From positions 372,001-436,000 of the forward strand of contig CANKYO010000002.1 of NCBI GenBank assembly GCA_947488175.1: DNA of 64,000 nt. The letters are read 5' to 3'. Below, piece by piece: positions 35,352 through 45,620 of this stretch. Under the pieces are notes generated by a model. That model did no database searches. It was not told the DNA's origin and was given only the letters and a program-made list of their open reading frames with translations. Position numbers and translations under genes: made by a program. Within the stretch, counting starts at the first letter, position 1. Every line of letters starts with the position of its first letter. The DNA comes from an uncultured Paracoccaceae bacterium (lineage in GTDB: Bacteria; Pseudomonadota; Alphaproteobacteria; Rhodobacterales; Rhodobacteraceae).

Positions 35352-36152
35352 ATGCGTACCGACGTTCAGCACTTCAAATGTGACATCGCGGACGGGATCG
35401 CGACCGTCGCCCTTGACCGACCGGAACGCAAGAACCCCCTGACCTTCGAAAGCTATGCCGAACTGCGCGACTGGTTCCGCGATCTGCACTACGCCGATGA
35501 CGTGCACGCGGTTATTTTTGCGTCAAACGGGGGCAACTTCAGCTCTGGCGGTGACGTGCATGATATCATCGGCCCGCTGACAAAGATGACCATGAAGGAG
35601 CTCCTCGCCTTCACCCGTATGACCGGCGATCTGGTCAAGGCCATGGTGAATTGCGGCAAGCCGGTGATCGCGGCCATTGACGGTGTCTGTGTCGGGGCCG
35701 GCGCGATTATCGCCATGGCGTCCGATCTGCGGATTGCGACGCCAGAGGCGAAGACCGCATTTCTGTTTACCCGTGTCGGGTTGGCTGGCTGTGACATGGG
35801 GGCCTGTGCGATCCTGCCGCGGATCATCGGGCAGGGGCGGGCAGCAGAATTGCTCTATACCGGGCGATCCATGACCGCCGAAGAAGGCCACGCATGGGGA
35901 TTTTACAACAGGGTCGTGGCGGCTGATACGCTGGATCAGGAGGCCGCGGCACTGGCCGCCCGCCTTACCGCCGGGCCGAATTTCGGGCATATGATGACTA
36001 AGACCATGCTGGCGCAGGAATGGTCGATGTCCATCGAGCAGGCGATCGAGGCCGAAGCGCAGGCACAGGCGATCTGCATGCAAACGGCCGATTTCAAGCG
36101 CGCCTATGACGCATTCGTCGCCAAGGAAAAACCGGTGTTCGAGGGCGACTGA
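35352..36152 (+). CDS. Enoyl-CoA hydratase/isomerase family protein
   Basis: A 266-residue crotonase-fold enzyme. The oxyanion-hole segments are [14 protein letters not shown] (near 58-71) and [16 protein letters not shown] (near 110-125). The region that usually holds the catalytic glutamates reads [20 protein letters not shown], so the classical Glu pair is not obvious, which is also true of the relatives found in 2-aminobenzoyl-CoA and related ring degradation clusters. It probably hydrates or opens the non-aromatic CoA ring intermediate. The ATG at 35352 is close to the MarR stop. Confidence 0.8.
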   Translation: MRTDVQHFKCDIADGIATVALDRPERKNPLTFESYAELRDWFRDLHYADDVHAVIFASNGGNFSSGGDVHDIIGPLTKMTMKELLAFTRMTGDLVKAMVNCGKPVIAAIDGVCVGAGAIIAMASDLRIATPEAKTAFLFTRVGLAGCDMGACAILPRIIGQGRAAELLYTGRSMTAEEGHAWGFYNRVVAADTLDQEAAALAARLTAGPNFGHMMTKTMLAQEWSMSIEQAIEAEAQAQAICMQTADFKRAYDAFVAKEKPVFEGD

Positions 36153-37303
36153 TGGCAGATAGATCCTTTCTTGACTGGCCCTTTTTCGACGATCGGCACC
36201 GCGAACTCGCCAACCGACTGGACGTCTGGTGCGCGGACAACCTGAGCAGCATCGACCATGGCGACACCGACGCAGCCTGCCGGGCGCTGGTCGCGGCCCT
36301 AGGTTACGGCGGCTGGTTGCACCATGCCGCGAGTGACCCGGATGGGATCGGTACGCTCGATGTCAGAACGCTGTGCCTGATCCGCGAAACGCTCGCCCGG
36401 CACGATGGCCTGGCCGATTTCGCCTTTGCAATGCAGGGGCTTGGCACCGGGGCCATTTCGCTGTTCGGCAGCCCGGCGCAACAGCGCGAATGGCTCCCAA
36501 AGGTCCGCGCGGGCAAGGCGATTTCCGCCTTCGCCCTCACCGAACCGCAATCGGGATCGGACGTGGCCAATTCCGCCATGACCGCCACACCGGACGGCGA
36601 CAGCTATGTGCTGAACGGTGAAAAGACATGGATCAGCAATGGCGGGATCGCAGATGCCTATACCGTCTTCGCACGGACAGGCGATGCACCGGGCGCGCGC
36701 GGGTTGTCGGCTTTCATCGTACCTGCCGGATTGCCCGGTTTCGACATCGTGGCCCGGATTGACACCATCGCGCCGCACCCGCTGGCCACGCTGCGTTTCA
36801 CCGATTGCCGTGTGCCGCGCGATGCCATGATCGGGGCCAGCGGCGCGGGCTTCAAGATCGCCATGTCGGTGCTGGATGTGTTCCGGCCCAGCGTCGGGGC
36901 TGCGGCCCTTGGCTTTGCTCGGCGGGCGCTGGACGAGGCGTTGTCGCGGATCAAAACCAGACATATCGGCGGCGCACCCCTGTCTGATCTGCAAATGGTC
37001 CAAGGCCATATCGCCGACATGGCCGTCGATATCGACGCCAGTGCGCTGCTGGTCTACCGGGCGGCCTGGGCCAAGGATAGTGGTGCGCCAAGGATCACGC
37101 GCGAGGCGGCGATGGCGAAACTCTTTGCCACCGATCAGGCGCAAAAGGTGATCGACCGGGCCGTGCAATTGCATGGCGGCGATGGGGTGCGGTCGGGCGA
37201 GACTGTGGAAAGACTCTACCGTGAAATCAGGGCGCTACGGATTTACGAAGGCGCGTCAGACGTGCAACGGGTGATCATCGCCCGCCAGACCATGGGGCAA
37301 TGA
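36152..37303 (+). CDS. Acyl-CoA dehydrogenase
   Basis: A 383-residue FAD enzyme of the acyl-CoA dehydrogenase family. It has the FAD/substrate segments [15 protein letters not shown] and [19 protein letters not shown], and the C-terminal [11 protein letters not shown] with likely catalytic base Glu366. It begins inside the stop of the hydratase gene (TGATG). Working on a ring-derived acyl-CoA in the 2-aminobenzoate route is inferred from position. Electrons would leave by electron-transfer flavoprotein, which is not encoded here. Confidence 0.85.
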   Translation: MADRSFLDWPFFDDRHRELANRLDVWCADNLSSIDHGDTDAACRALVAALGYGGWLHHAASDPDGIGTLDVRTLCLIRETLARHDGLADFAFAMQGLGTGAISLFGSPAQQREWLPKVRAGKAISAFALTEPQSGSDVANSAMTATPDGDSYVLNGEKTWISNGGIADAYTVFARTGDAPGARGLSAFIVPAGLPGFDIVARIDTIAPHPLATLRFTDCRVPRDAMIGASGAGFKIAMSVLDVFRPSVGAAALGFARRALDEALSRIKTRHIGGAPLSDLQMVQGHIADMAVDIDASALLVYRAAWAKDSGAPRITREAAMAKLFATDQAQKVIDRAVQLHGGDGVRSGETVERLYREIRALRIYEGASDVQRVIIARQTMGQ

Positions 37304-37316
37304 CGGAGGTGCAGCG

Positions 37317-38933
37317 ATGTTAACGGCCAGCATCCACACAGATACCTTTACACGCGACAACCTGCCGCCCCCGGATCAATGGCCGGACTTCCTGCTTGAT
37401 GGGTTCGACTATCCCGAACAACTGAATGCGGCGGTCGAACTGACTGATGCGATGGTCGCCAAAGGGTTCGGTGACCATACCGCCCTGATCGGCAACGGCC
37501 GTAGACGCACCTACAAAGAGCTTGCCGACTGGACCAACCGGCTGGCCCATGTGCTGGTCGAGGATCTGGGCGTGCAGCCCGGCAACCGTGTGCTGATCCG
37601 GTCCGCCAACAACCCGGCCATGGTCGCCTGTTGGCTGGCCGCGACCAAGGCCGGTGCCGTCGTGGTGAACACCATGCCTATGCTGCGCGCCGCGGAACTG
37701 GGCCAGATCATCGACAAGGCCGAGATCAGCCATGCGCTCTGCGATACGCGGCTGATGGACGAAATGACCGCCTGTGCGGCGGACAGCCGATACCTCAGGC
37801 ACGTCGTCGGCTTTGACGGCACATCCAATCACGATGCCGATCTTGACCGGCTCGCGCTGGAAAAACCGGTTAGGTTCGAGGCTGCGAAAACAGGGCGCGA
37901 CGATGTGGCGCTTCTTGGCTTCACATCCGGCACGACGGGGTCACCCAAGGCCACGATGCATTTCCACCGCGACCTGATGATCATCGCCGACGGCTACGCC
38001 AGGGAAGTGCTGGGCGTCACGCCTGACGATGTCTTTGTGGGCTCGCCACCGCTGGCATTCACCTTCGGGCTGGGTGGTCTGGCGCTGTTCCCGTTGCGCT
38101 TCGGGGCGACGGCCACGCTTTTGGAAAACGCGTCACCGCCCAATATGATCGAGATCATCCAGAAATACAAAGCAACAATCTGCTTCACGGCGCCCACTGC
38201 CTACCGCGCCATGCTGGCGGCGATGGAAGAAGGCGCCGACCTCAGCAGTCTGCGTGCGGCAGTGTCCGCCGGTGAAACGCTGCCCGCGCCGGTCTATGCC
38301 GACTGGATCGCCAAGACAGGCAAGCCGCTGCTGGACGGGATCGGCGCGACAGAGATGCTGCATATCTTCATCTCCAACCGCTTCGATGATCACCGGCCCG
38401 CCTGTACGGGTCGCGTGGTGAAGGGATATGAGGCCAAGGTGATCGGCATAGATGGTGCGGAACTGCCCGCCGGGCAGGTGGGACGCCTCGCGGTGCGCGG
38501 CCCCACCGGCTGCCGTTATCTGAAGGACGCGCGCCAAACCGATTATGTGATCGACGGTTGGAACGTGACCGGCGATGCCTTTGTCATGGACGATGACGGC
38601 TATCTGCATTTTGCCGCGCGCAATGACGACATGATCGTCTCGTCCGGCTACAACATCGCCGGGCCAGAGGTCGAGGCGGCGCTGCTGTCCCACCCTGCGG
38701 TGGCGGAATGCGCGGTGATCGGCGTGCCGGATGAAGAGCGTGGGATGGTCGTGCAAGCCCATGTGGTTCTGGCTGACGGTGAAGCGAACGCAGACACAGC
38801 GAAGATGCTGCAGGACCATGTGAAGGCCACCATCGCGCCTTACAAATATCCGCGCGGCATCCGTTTCGTCGCAGCGCTGCCCAAGACGGCGACAGGCAAG
38901 ATCCAACGCTATCTGCTGAAACCAAAGGGGTGA
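37317..38933 (+). CDS. abmG: 2-aminobenzoate-CoA ligase (AbmG-like)
   Basis: A 538-residue AMP-forming acyl-CoA synthetase that activates 2-aminobenzoate (anthranilate) to the CoA thioester, the first step of the route. The P-loop TSGTTGSPK is at 203-211, the A5-type motif LDGIGATEMLHIF is near 338-350, and the catalytic lysine is Lys528 (TGKIQRYLL). The sequence layout matches the benzoate/aminobenzoate-CoA ligase group, for instance in the DNLPP start. It lies 13 bases after the dehydrogenase gene. Confidence 0.87.
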   Translation: MLTASIHTDTFTRDNLPPPDQWPDFLLDGFDYPEQLNAAVELTDAMVAKGFGDHTALIGNGRRRTYKELADWTNRLAHVLVEDLGVQPGNRVLIRSANNPAMVACWLAATKAGAVVVNTMPMLRAAELGQIIDKAEISHALCDTRLMDEMTACAADSRYLRHVVGFDGTSNHDADLDRLALEKPVRFEAAKTGRDDVALLGFTSGTTGSPKATMHFHRDLMIIADGYAREVLGVTPDDVFVGSPPLAFTFGLGGLALFPLRFGATATLLENASPPNMIEIIQKYKATICFTAPTAYRAMLAAMEEGADLSSLRAAVSAGETLPAPVYADWIAKTGKPLLDGIGATEMLHIFISNRFDDHRPACTGRVVKGYEAKVIGIDGAELPAGQVGRLAVRGPTGCRYLKDARQTDYVIDGWNVTGDAFVMDDDGYLHFAARNDDMIVSSGYNIAGPEVEAALLSHPAVAECAVIGVPDEERGMVVQAHVVLADGEANADTAKMLQDHVKATIAPYKYPRGIRFVAALPKTATGKIQRYLLKPKG

Positions 38934-38937
38934 CCGG

Positions 38938-39342
38938 TTGGATTTCACATTTCCCCAGAAGATTCTATTCAAACACTGCGACCCTGCCGGGATCGTGTTC
39001 TACCCGCGCTATTTCGAGATCATCAATGATTGTATCGAGGCGTTTTTCGACCGGCTCGGATTTCCCTTCGAACACCTCCATCCGCAGGCCGCCGTGCCCA
39101 CTGCGCAGATCGAAACCCGCTTTACCGCGCCCAGCCGCCATGGCGACCACCTTGATCTGGCGCTGACCGTCACACGGATCGGTAAAACCAGTCTTGGCCT
39201 TGAATGTATCGGGCAGGCGGGCGATGAGCGGCGCTTCGTGTCGCGCTCGACCCTTGTGCTGACCAACAGCCAGGGCCGCCCGCAAAACTGGTCTGACGAC
39301 ATGCGCGCGGCCTTCACCCCCTATCTTCGGAGCACACCATGA
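38938..39342 (+). CDS. 4-hydroxybenzoyl-CoA thioesterase-family hotdog protein
   Basis: A 134-residue hotdog thioesterase with the characteristic HCDPAGIVFYPRYFEI segment; the aspartate is the expected nucleophile or base. It starts at a TTG, four bases after the ligase stop, since no ATG is in frame nearby. It may release CoA from dead-end or excess aromatic thioesters and so protect the CoA pool. Its stop overlaps the next start (ATGA). Confidence 0.8.
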   Translation: MDFTFPQKILFKHCDPAGIVFYPRYFEIINDCIEAFFDRLGFPFEHLHPQAAVPTAQIETRFTAPSRHGDHLDLALTVTRIGKTSLGLECIGQAGDERRFVSRSTLVLTNSQGRPQNWSDDMRAAFTPYLRSTP

Positions 39343-39743
39343 CAAACCAGATCATCCAGCCGGACGGATGGGCGCCTGCCAAGGGCTATGCCAACGGTGT
39401 CCTGGCGCCGGACGGAACGCTCTATATCGGCGGTCAGATCGGCTGGGACACAGATCAGGTGTTCCAATCACATGATTTCATCGGACAAATGGAACAGGCG
39501 CTGCGCAACATCGTGGCCGTTGTCGAAAAGGCTGGCGGCCGGATCGAGGATATCACGCGCCTGACCTGGTTCGTCATCGACAAGACAGAATACCTGCAGC
39601 GCCAGCGCGAAGTGGGCGAGGTGTATCGCCGGGTGCTGGGCCGCCATTTCCCGGCGATGTCGATGCTGGTCGTCGCCGGACTGGTCGAAGATGACGCCCT
39701 GCTGGAGATCGAGGCGACAGCCCACATCCCGCAGGACCGATAA
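39339..39743 (+). CDS. Rid (YjgF/YER057c) family protein
   Basis: A 134-residue trimer-forming Rid protein. The family pattern is clear (LYIGGQIGWD, QALRNIVAVVEKAGG, ALLEIEATAHIP). The position of the arginine needed by RidA to hydrolyse enamines and imines (normally PARS) reads FPAMS, so this is not classical RidA. In this pathway an amino-substituted ring intermediate must lose ammonia, and a Rid-type protein could assist that. This role is inference. It ends the operon. Confidence 0.82.
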   Translation: MTNQIIQPDGWAPAKGYANGVLAPDGTLYIGGQIGWDTDQVFQSHDFIGQMEQALRNIVAVVEKAGGRIEDITRLTWFVIDKTEYLQRQREVGEVYRRVLGRHFPAMSMLVVAGLVEDDALLEIEATAHIPQDR

Positions 39744-39758
39744 GCCCGGCTGGGCTTA
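39741..39758. terminator. Hairpin spanning both stops of converging genes
   Basis: TAAGCCC (39741-39747) and GGGCTTA (39752-39758) form a seven-base stem with a four-base loop. The outer TAA on each strand is the stop codon of each converging gene. There is no U-tract, so termination strength is uncertain. Confidence 0.45.
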
Positions 39759-41552
39759 GTGATTGTCGCGCGGCATGTGCTTGCGGGCGATATCCTTGTA
39801 ATCCGCCGCGTCGCGCAGGGTCATGCCCTCGCTCAGCGGCTGGACCATGCCCCGGAAATACTGCTGCCACGGTGATTGGCTGGCAGGGATTGGATATCCG
39901 CCAGCGGCCATCAATGCATCCTTGCGCGCCTGCAATTCGGTGTCGGATATCAGGATATTCGCGGTGCAGGCCTTCAGGTCGATGCGGATCATGTCGCCGG
40001 TCTGAAGCACCGCCAGCCCGCCATTATCCGCAGCCTCGGGTGATGCGTTCAGGATCGACGGTGACCCCGAGGTGCCCGATTGCCGTCCGTCACCGATACA
40101 AGGCAGCGCCTGAATACCCTGTTTCAGCAGGTATGACGGCGCACGCATATTCACGACCTCTGCCGCGCCGGGATACCCTTTGGGTCCGGCGCCGCGCATC
40201 ACCAGAATACAGTTTTCGTCGATATTCTCAGCCGGGTCGTCAATGCGGTGGTGATAATCCTCTGGCCCGTCAAAGACGACCGCGCGGCCCTCGAATGCTT
40301 CCGGGTCATCGGGGTTGGACAGATAGGTCTGGCGAAAGGCGGGGCTGATCACGCTGGTTTTCATGATCGCACTGTCGAACAGATTGCCCTTGAGGTTGAC
40401 GAAGCCAGCGGCAACCTTCAGCGGATCAGCAACGGATTTGATCACATCGTCGTTTGTCGAACCGGTGGTGGCGCAGTTCTCGCCCACGCCCTTCCCATTG
40501 GCCGTGATGGCATCCGGGTGCGGCAGCAGGTCCGCCTCCAGTAGCGCGTTCACCACGGCGGGAACCCCGCCTGCCCGGTGAAAATCCTCGCCCAGATATT
40601 TGCCCGCTGGCTGCAGATTGACCAAGAGCGGGATGTCATGCCCCAGCTTTTGCCAATCGTCATTGTCGAGCGGCACACCCAGATGGCGGGCAACCGCATT
40701 CAAATGGATCGGCGCATTGGTCGATCCGCCAAGGGCAGAGTTGATCACAATCGCATTTTCAAACGCGGCGCGGGTCATGATGTCGGATGGGCGTAGATCC
40801 TCCCACACCATATCGACGATGCGCTTGCCTGTTTCATAACTGATCTGCCCCCGTTCCCGGTAGGGGGCCGGAATGGCGGCAGCACCCGGCAATTGCATCC
40901 CCAACCCCTCGGCCAGCGAATTCATCGTCGTGGCGGTGCCCATCGTGTTGCAATAGCCGACGGATGGCGCCGACGCGGCTGCAATTTCCATGAACTGGGC
41001 ATCGGTAATCTCGCCTGCTGCCAGTCTTTCGCGGGCCTTCCAGATCACGGTGCCCGACCCGGCTCGTTCACCTTCAAACCAGCCATTCAGCATGGGACCG
41101 ACTGATAGGGCGATGGCAGGGATGTTGACCGTCGCTGCCGCCATCAAAAGGGCGGGTGTCGTCTTGTCACAACCAATCGTAAGGACTACGCCGTCAACCG
41201 GATAGCCAAACAGCGTTTCAACCAGCCCCAGGTAAGCCAGATTGCGATCCAGACTTGCGGTCGGGCGCTTGCCTGTCTCCTGAATAGGATGCACCGGCAT
41301 TTCCAGCGGTACACCGCCTGCAGCAATAATCCCGTCGCGCACCCGCTTGGCCAGTTCAATGTGATGACGGTTGCAGGGACTCAGATCGCTCCCGGTCTGA
41401 GCAATGGCGATGATCGGCTTGCCGGACTGCAACTCTTCCCGGGTCAGGCCGTAATTCAGATACCGCTCCAGATACAGTGCGGTCATTTCCGGATTATCGG
41501 GATTATTAAACCACTGACGAGAACGCAGGTCTTCGGGGCGAATTCTGGACAA
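39756..41552 (-). CDS. Sugar-acid dehydratase, IlvD/EDD family (arabinonate/xylonate dehydratase type)
   Basis: A 598-residue iron-sulfur dehydratase converting an aldonate to its 2-keto-3-deoxy form. Cluster ligands appear as Cys60 (SPCNRHH), Cys128 (GCDKTTPA) and Cys201 (YCNTMGTA). These spacings match the [2Fe-2S] sugar-acid dehydratases rather than branched-chain IlvD. The active-site serine region is [16 protein letters not shown]. The start is a TTG at 41552 with AGAGGA seven bases upstream. It is transcribed alone; no other pentonate or hexonate genes are beside it, so the exact substrate is open. Confidence 0.83.
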   Translation of the reverse strand: MSRIRPEDLRSRQWFNNPDNPEMTALYLERYLNYGLTREELQSGKPIIAIAQTGSDLSPCNRHHIELAKRVRDGIIAAGGVPLEMPVHPIQETGKRPTASLDRNLAYLGLVETLFGYPVDGVVLTIGCDKTTPALLMAAATVNIPAIALSVGPMLNGWFEGERAGSGTVIWKARERLAAGEITDAQFMEIAAASAPSVGYCNTMGTATTMNSLAEGLGMQLPGAAAIPAPYRERGQISYETGKRIVDMVWEDLRPSDIMTRAAFENAIVINSALGGSTNAPIHLNAVARHLGVPLDNDDWQKLGHDIPLLVNLQPAGKYLGEDFHRAGGVPAVVNALLEADLLPHPDAITANGKGVGENCATTGSTNDDVIKSVADPLKVAAGFVNLKGNLFDSAIMKTSVISPAFRQTYLSNPDDPEAFEGRAVVFDGPEDYHHRIDDPAENIDENCILVMRGAGPKGYPGAAEVVNMRAPSYLLKQGIQALPCIGDGRQSGTSGSPSILNASPEAADNGGLAVLQTGDMIRIDLKACTANILISDTELQARKDALMAAGGYPIPASQSPWQQYFRGMVQPLSEGMTLRDAADYKDIARKHMPRDNH

Positions 41553-41773
41553 TGGCGGATCCTCTCATGCAAGCGGTGACATTGCGTTGATCATACCAAA
41601 AGGCGCGCTTTGGCAAGGGATGATCTGTCTTTCAACATAAAGATACGCCAGCGGTGCGGTATACCCAACCGCTCCGAAGAGGAATATCAAGCCAACGTGT
41701 ATTGCTCCGATACTGACCCTGTGATGAGAATGGCAGCACAGATGCGTCACCCCGATCAGGAGCGGACCCACCA

Positions 41774-42238
41774 ATGCGCGTTTCGCGACGGATAATCATC
41801 GGCGGCGGCTTGGCCATAGGCGCCGTGACGGTTGCAGGTATCGCAAATCCAAATCTGTTTTACAGCCTGCTGGCACAACAGGTCCAAGGTGGCACACTGT
41901 CAGCGCCAGAGGCACACGCCGCCGTACTGACAGGCGACATCACCCTGATCGATATCCGGCGGCCCGACGAATGGTCCGCAACAGGAAGCGGAGAGGGCGC
42001 GCACCGGCTTGATCTGCGCCGCGCCGATTTTGTCGACGAATTGGCAAAGCTGACGGGCGGCGACAGGGATGCGCCGATTGCCCTGATCTGCGCGCGCGGC
42101 GTGCGGTCTTCGCGGCTTGCCAATCGGCTGACCGAAGCAGGGTTCACCCAAATCATCGACGTGCCGGAAGGGATGCTTGGGTCAGCCGCCGGTCCCGGAT
42201 GGCTTGCCCGGGGCCTGCCGGTTGTGACGGACAACTAA
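41774..42238 (+). CDS. Exported rhodanese-like protein
   Basis: A 154-residue single-domain rhodanese. The N terminus RVSRRIIIGGGLAIGAVTVAG has a twin-arginine-like, hydrophobic start, so it is likely exported or membrane anchored. The domain includes LIDIRRPDEW and the active loop ICARGVRS, with the catalytic cysteine near residue 107. It could transfer sulfane sulfur in the periplasm, but no partner is evident. AGGAG precedes the ATG. It converges on opgH with eight bases between the stops. Confidence 0.75.
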   Translation: MRVSRRIIIGGGLAIGAVTVAGIANPNLFYSLLAQQVQGGTLSAPEAHAAVLTGDITLIDIRRPDEWSATGSGEGAHRLDLRRADFVDELAKLTGGDRDAPIALICARGVRSSRLANRLTEAGFTQIIDVPEGMLGSAAGPGWLARGLPVVTDN

Positions 42239-42246
42239 GCCCAGTC

Positions 42247-44121
42247 CTACTCCGCAGCAATATGGCTTGAGGCTTCCAATGCCCGCGCGGCATGGCGACG
42301 CTCAACCATGGCGCGGCGAATGATCGGGGGCGCATTCAAGCCTTCTGGCGTGCCCATATGGCGGGCCGACCAGCGACGGGCCGACAGATCCACACCGCTG
42401 AGCGCTGACAGGGGGATCGCCCCGGCCAGGCTCAGCGCGATGGGCAAAAGCCACAAAGTCACCAACCCTTGTGACATCCCAAAAAGTGCGCCAAACCCCA
42501 GCACAGTCTCGAACCAATGAAACTTAGCCATTGTGGCCAAAGCGTAATGACCGCCACGCCGGTTCTGCGGCAGCCAGCTTTGACGCTGGCCGAGGAATTT
42601 CATCACCACGGCCTTGGTCTGCTGCACCATCAGAACCGGGGCGTAAGCGATGGACAGGACGATCTCCAGCGACAGCGATGTCAGAAACTGCCAGAACCCG
42701 CCAAGGTCGCTCAACCGCAACCCGGCCTTGTGAATGACGCCAGCACCAAGCACCTTGGGGGCCAACAGCATCGCATACATGAAAGCCAGGATCATCAGGC
42801 TGTTCCCGGTCGTCATTGACGGCCAGTTCACCTGCGCATCAAACCCGCTGAAATACTTGACCACATTGTCCTGTTCCCCGTTCCCGACAAGGGCCCAGAT
42901 GATCAGTAGGGTGAACCACGCGGGGGACATCAGATATCCCATGGCCCCGCTGACCAGATGAAATCGCGACATGGCGTGAAACCCGCGGGAGGACAGCAGG
43001 CTCAGATGCTGCAGGTTGCCCTGACACCAGCGGCGATCGCGCAGGATGTAATCAATCAGCGTGGCGGGCACCTCTTCATAGCTGCCCTGGACACGCGGCA
43101 GAAACCGCACCGCCCAACCGGCGCGGCGCAGCAGACCGGCCTCAACAAAATCATGGCTCAGGATCAACTCGCCCTCGCCACGCCTTGACCGCATCCGTGG
43201 CAGACCAGCACAGGATGCAAAGGCGCGGGTGCGAATAATCGCATTGTGTCCCCAGTAGTTGCCTTCCTGATCGGTCCATCGGCTCAGCCCCTCTGCCAGA
43301 GGCGCGCCATAGACCCGGTTTGAGAACTGCTGAACACGGGCAAAAACAGTGCGCGCACCAAAGATCGTGGGGAAAGACTGGATCAGACCGGCTGCCGGAT
43401 CAGCCGCCAATGCGTCCGTCAGGGCGACGATGGCATCACCGCTCATCAGGCTGTCGGCATCCAACACCAGCATCGCCTGATAACCGCCACCCCAGCGTTC
43501 CACCCAATCCGCCAGATTGCCGACCTTGCGGTCGGTGTTCACGGCCCTGCGGCGGTAATAGACCTGCGTGCCAACCGGAAGGCGTGATCGCAGGTTGAAA
43601 AACGCACGTTCCTCTACCTCTGCCGCAGCGGCATTCTGGGTGTCCGACAGGATAAACAGCGCATAATCATGTGCACCGCCATTTTCGGCCAGCGCCAGCA
43701 TCATGGCTGCGGCATTGCCAAATACATCGGCAGGAACTTCGTTATAGACAGGCACCAGCAACGCCACCTTCTGCGGTGGCAGTGGCGTTTGCGTGGTCTG
43801 CCGGGCATGCCCCAGAAACAGGCTGCTGATCCCCACAAGCGTTGTGGAAAGCGACAGGGCGATCCAGAAAAAGGTGACCGTGATCAGCCCGATGATAGCA
43901 TATTCAAGCGGGTAAAGCCCCGCCATCGCAAACCAGTCCACGATCATCGACACGACGATGCCGGTGATCAGAACAGCCGGACCAAAGGCCAATACACGCC
44001 ACCAGCGCGTGGCGCGGCGATCCATGGCTCCGGGTGCCGACAGATCACGATGCGGCCTGTCCAGCATCTGGATCGGGCGCGCCAGCGGAACCTCTGGCGG
44101 CATCATATGCGGGCGCGTCAT
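42247..44121 (-). CDS. opgH: Periplasmic glucan glucosyltransferase OpgH
   Basis: A 624-residue inner membrane GT2 enzyme making the backbone of osmoregulated periplasmic glucans. Two N-terminal membrane helices, then a cytoplasmic catalytic domain with LDADSLMSGD, a later SHDFVEAG and the RDRRWCQGN (QxxRW-type) motif, then at least five C-terminal helices. It is somewhat shorter than the enterobacterial protein, which has a longer N terminus. The start at 44121 overlaps the opgG stop (ATGA); in-frame starts at 44130 and 44142 are possible. Confidence 0.9.
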   Translation of the reverse strand: MTRPHMMPPEVPLARPIQMLDRPHRDLSAPGAMDRRATRWWRVLAFGPAVLITGIVVSMIVDWFAMAGLYPLEYAIIGLITVTFFWIALSLSTTLVGISSLFLGHARQTTQTPLPPQKVALLVPVYNEVPADVFGNAAAMMLALAENGGAHDYALFILSDTQNAAAAEVEERAFFNLRSRLPVGTQVYYRRRAVNTDRKVGNLADWVERWGGGYQAMLVLDADSLMSGDAIVALTDALAADPAAGLIQSFPTIFGARTVFARVQQFSNRVYGAPLAEGLSRWTDQEGNYWGHNAIIRTRAFASCAGLPRMRSRRGEGELILSHDFVEAGLLRRAGWAVRFLPRVQGSYEEVPATLIDYILRDRRWCQGNLQHLSLLSSRGFHAMSRFHLVSGAMGYLMSPAWFTLLIIWALVGNGEQDNVVKYFSGFDAQVNWPSMTTGNSLMILAFMYAMLLAPKVLGAGVIHKAGLRLSDLGGFWQFLTSLSLEIVLSIAYAPVLMVQQTKAVVMKFLGQRQSWLPQNRRGGHYALATMAKFHWFETVLGFGALFGMSQGLVTLWLLPIALSLAGAIPLSALSGVDLSARRWSARHMGTPEGLNAPPIIRRAMVERRHAARALEASSHIAAE

Positions 44122-45620
44122 GCCGTCCATCGATACAACCACACTTCTGTCAATCGCTGCCCGTCCTTGAGGATTTGTGCCCGTAGTTCAACCAGCTTCG
44201 CATCACCGGGCAGAATGCTGAAATTGACGCGTAAGCCACCCGTTCCCGGGTTATGCTGCAGGACCGGCGGCGACACCTCGCCTGCTGAACCACGCAAAAT
44301 GACGGTCAAGTCATCGAATGGCCCCTCAAGGTCAGGATGGGGGGCAAAGTCGATGGCAAACACCGTCTTGATCTGGTCAAACCCCTTGCCCACGCGGGTG
44401 TTGATAACCCGGGCCACATCAGGGAGCCCATCCGGGTCACCGCCCCATTCCATCTGGTAGGCGAAATCCTGACGCTCGCCTGCAATCGTCGGGGTGCGGG
44501 GCCGCCAATACGCAACGATATTGTCATAAATCTCGCGATCAGCCGGGATCTCGATCAGCTCGACGGCGCCTTCCCCCCAGTTATCGCCCGGCGTGATCCA
44601 GAGTGAGGGGCGCGCCTCATAGTGCGCCTCAAGATCGGCAAAGCTTTCGGGGTCGCGGTCCCGCTGCATCAGGCCGAAACCCTGCGGATCCTTGTCGATA
44701 AACGCACTGATCTCCACGTTCTTAGGGTTGGCCAGCGGGCGCCAGATACGCTCTCCGTTACCATTGACGATCAGCAGGCCTTCGCTGTCATGAACCGCTG
44801 GGCGAAAGTCGTCAAAGCGATGACGGTTGGTTTCATCAAACAGGAACATCGAGGTCAGCGCACCAAGGCCCACATGGGTCAAATCAACGCGCGGAAAAAG
44901 CGTGGCGGCCACTTGCATCCGGGTCGTGTCACCATGGGTGATGATGAACTGATATGCCCCCGTCACCGATGGGCTGTCGAGCAGGGCATGAACCACGAAT
45001 GACGTCGCAGCCGGTTCCGGTGCCTCCACCCAGAAATCGGTGAAATCGGGAAACTCCTCACCGGCCGGATCAGCCGTGCGCAAGGCGAGACCACGGGCCG
45101 AGATCCCATAGGTCTGGCCGTTTCCGATGGCGCGGAAATAGCTTGCCCCTTGAAAGACCACAAATTCCTCAAAAATGCCCGGCTGCTTGAGCTCCGCTCG
45201 CATCCGCAGGCCCGCGTAGCCCATCGTGTCATCAACCGGCAGATCGGGAAAATCGGCCGTCGTATCAAAAAGCGAAAGATCATAGGGCAGGGCACGCGCC
45301 TCACCATCCTCGACCAGATGTATGGTAGTGGGGCGCTCAACGTATAGCCCAGCCGTGAACAGGTCCAGCTTCAGCGGACGGTCCGTACCGTTCCAGATCG
45401 CTTTTTTCTCGTTGAACCAGATATGCTGGAACAGATCATAATCCAGCGTGCGCCAACCCTCCGGGATCAAGGGGCGGGCGACATAGTTTTCCTGCGATTT
45501 CTGGCGGGCATGCTGGATCAGCCAATCGCGCGAAAAGGCTTGCGTCTGCTGCGCGCGCGCGGGTCCTACAGGCAATGTCGCAGCGGCCATCAGGGCCAGA
45601 ACTGTACGACGATCCATCAT
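44118..45620 (-). CDS. opgG: Periplasmic glucan biosynthesis protein OpgG/OpgD
   Basis: A 500-residue periplasmic protein needed to build the beta-1,6 branches or release the glucan. A twin-arginine signal MMDRRTVLALMAAATLP starts it, more like OpgD in export route. Family patterns include YRAIGNGQTYGISARGLALRT and FLFDETNRHRFDDFRPAVHDSEGLLI. The ATG at 45620 overlaps the opgC stop. Because only one such gene is in this operon, the OpgG or OpgD name is a convention; it likely acts with OpgH. Confidence 0.88.
   Translation of the reverse strand: MMDRRTVLALMAAATLPVGPARAQQTQAFSRDWLIQHARQKSQENYVARPLIPEGWRTLDYDLFQHIWFNEKKAIWNGTDRPLKLDLFTAGLYVERPTTIHLVEDGEARALPYDLSLFDTTADFPDLPVDDTMGYAGLRMRAELKQPGIFEEFVVFQGASYFRAIGNGQTYGISARGLALRTADPAGEEFPDFTDFWVEAPEPAATSFVVHALLDSPSVTGAYQFIITHGDTTRMQVAATLFPRVDLTHVGLGALTSMFLFDETNRHRFDDFRPAVHDSEGLLIVNGNGERIWRPLANPKNVEISAFIDKDPQGFGLMQRDRDPESFADLEAHYEARPSLWITPGDNWGEGAVELIEIPADREIYDNIVAYWRPRTPTIAGERQDFAYQMEWGGDPDGLPDVARVINTRVGKGFDQIKTVFAIDFAPHPDLEGPFDDLTVILRGSAGEVSPPVLQHNPGTGGLRVNFSILPGDAKLVELRAQILKDGQRLTEVWLYRWTA

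Noticed and set aside
39756..41552. Branched-chain dihydroxy-acid dehydratase IlvD
   Set aside because: The three cysteine positions and the [12 protein letters not shown] region fit sugar-acid dehydratases better.
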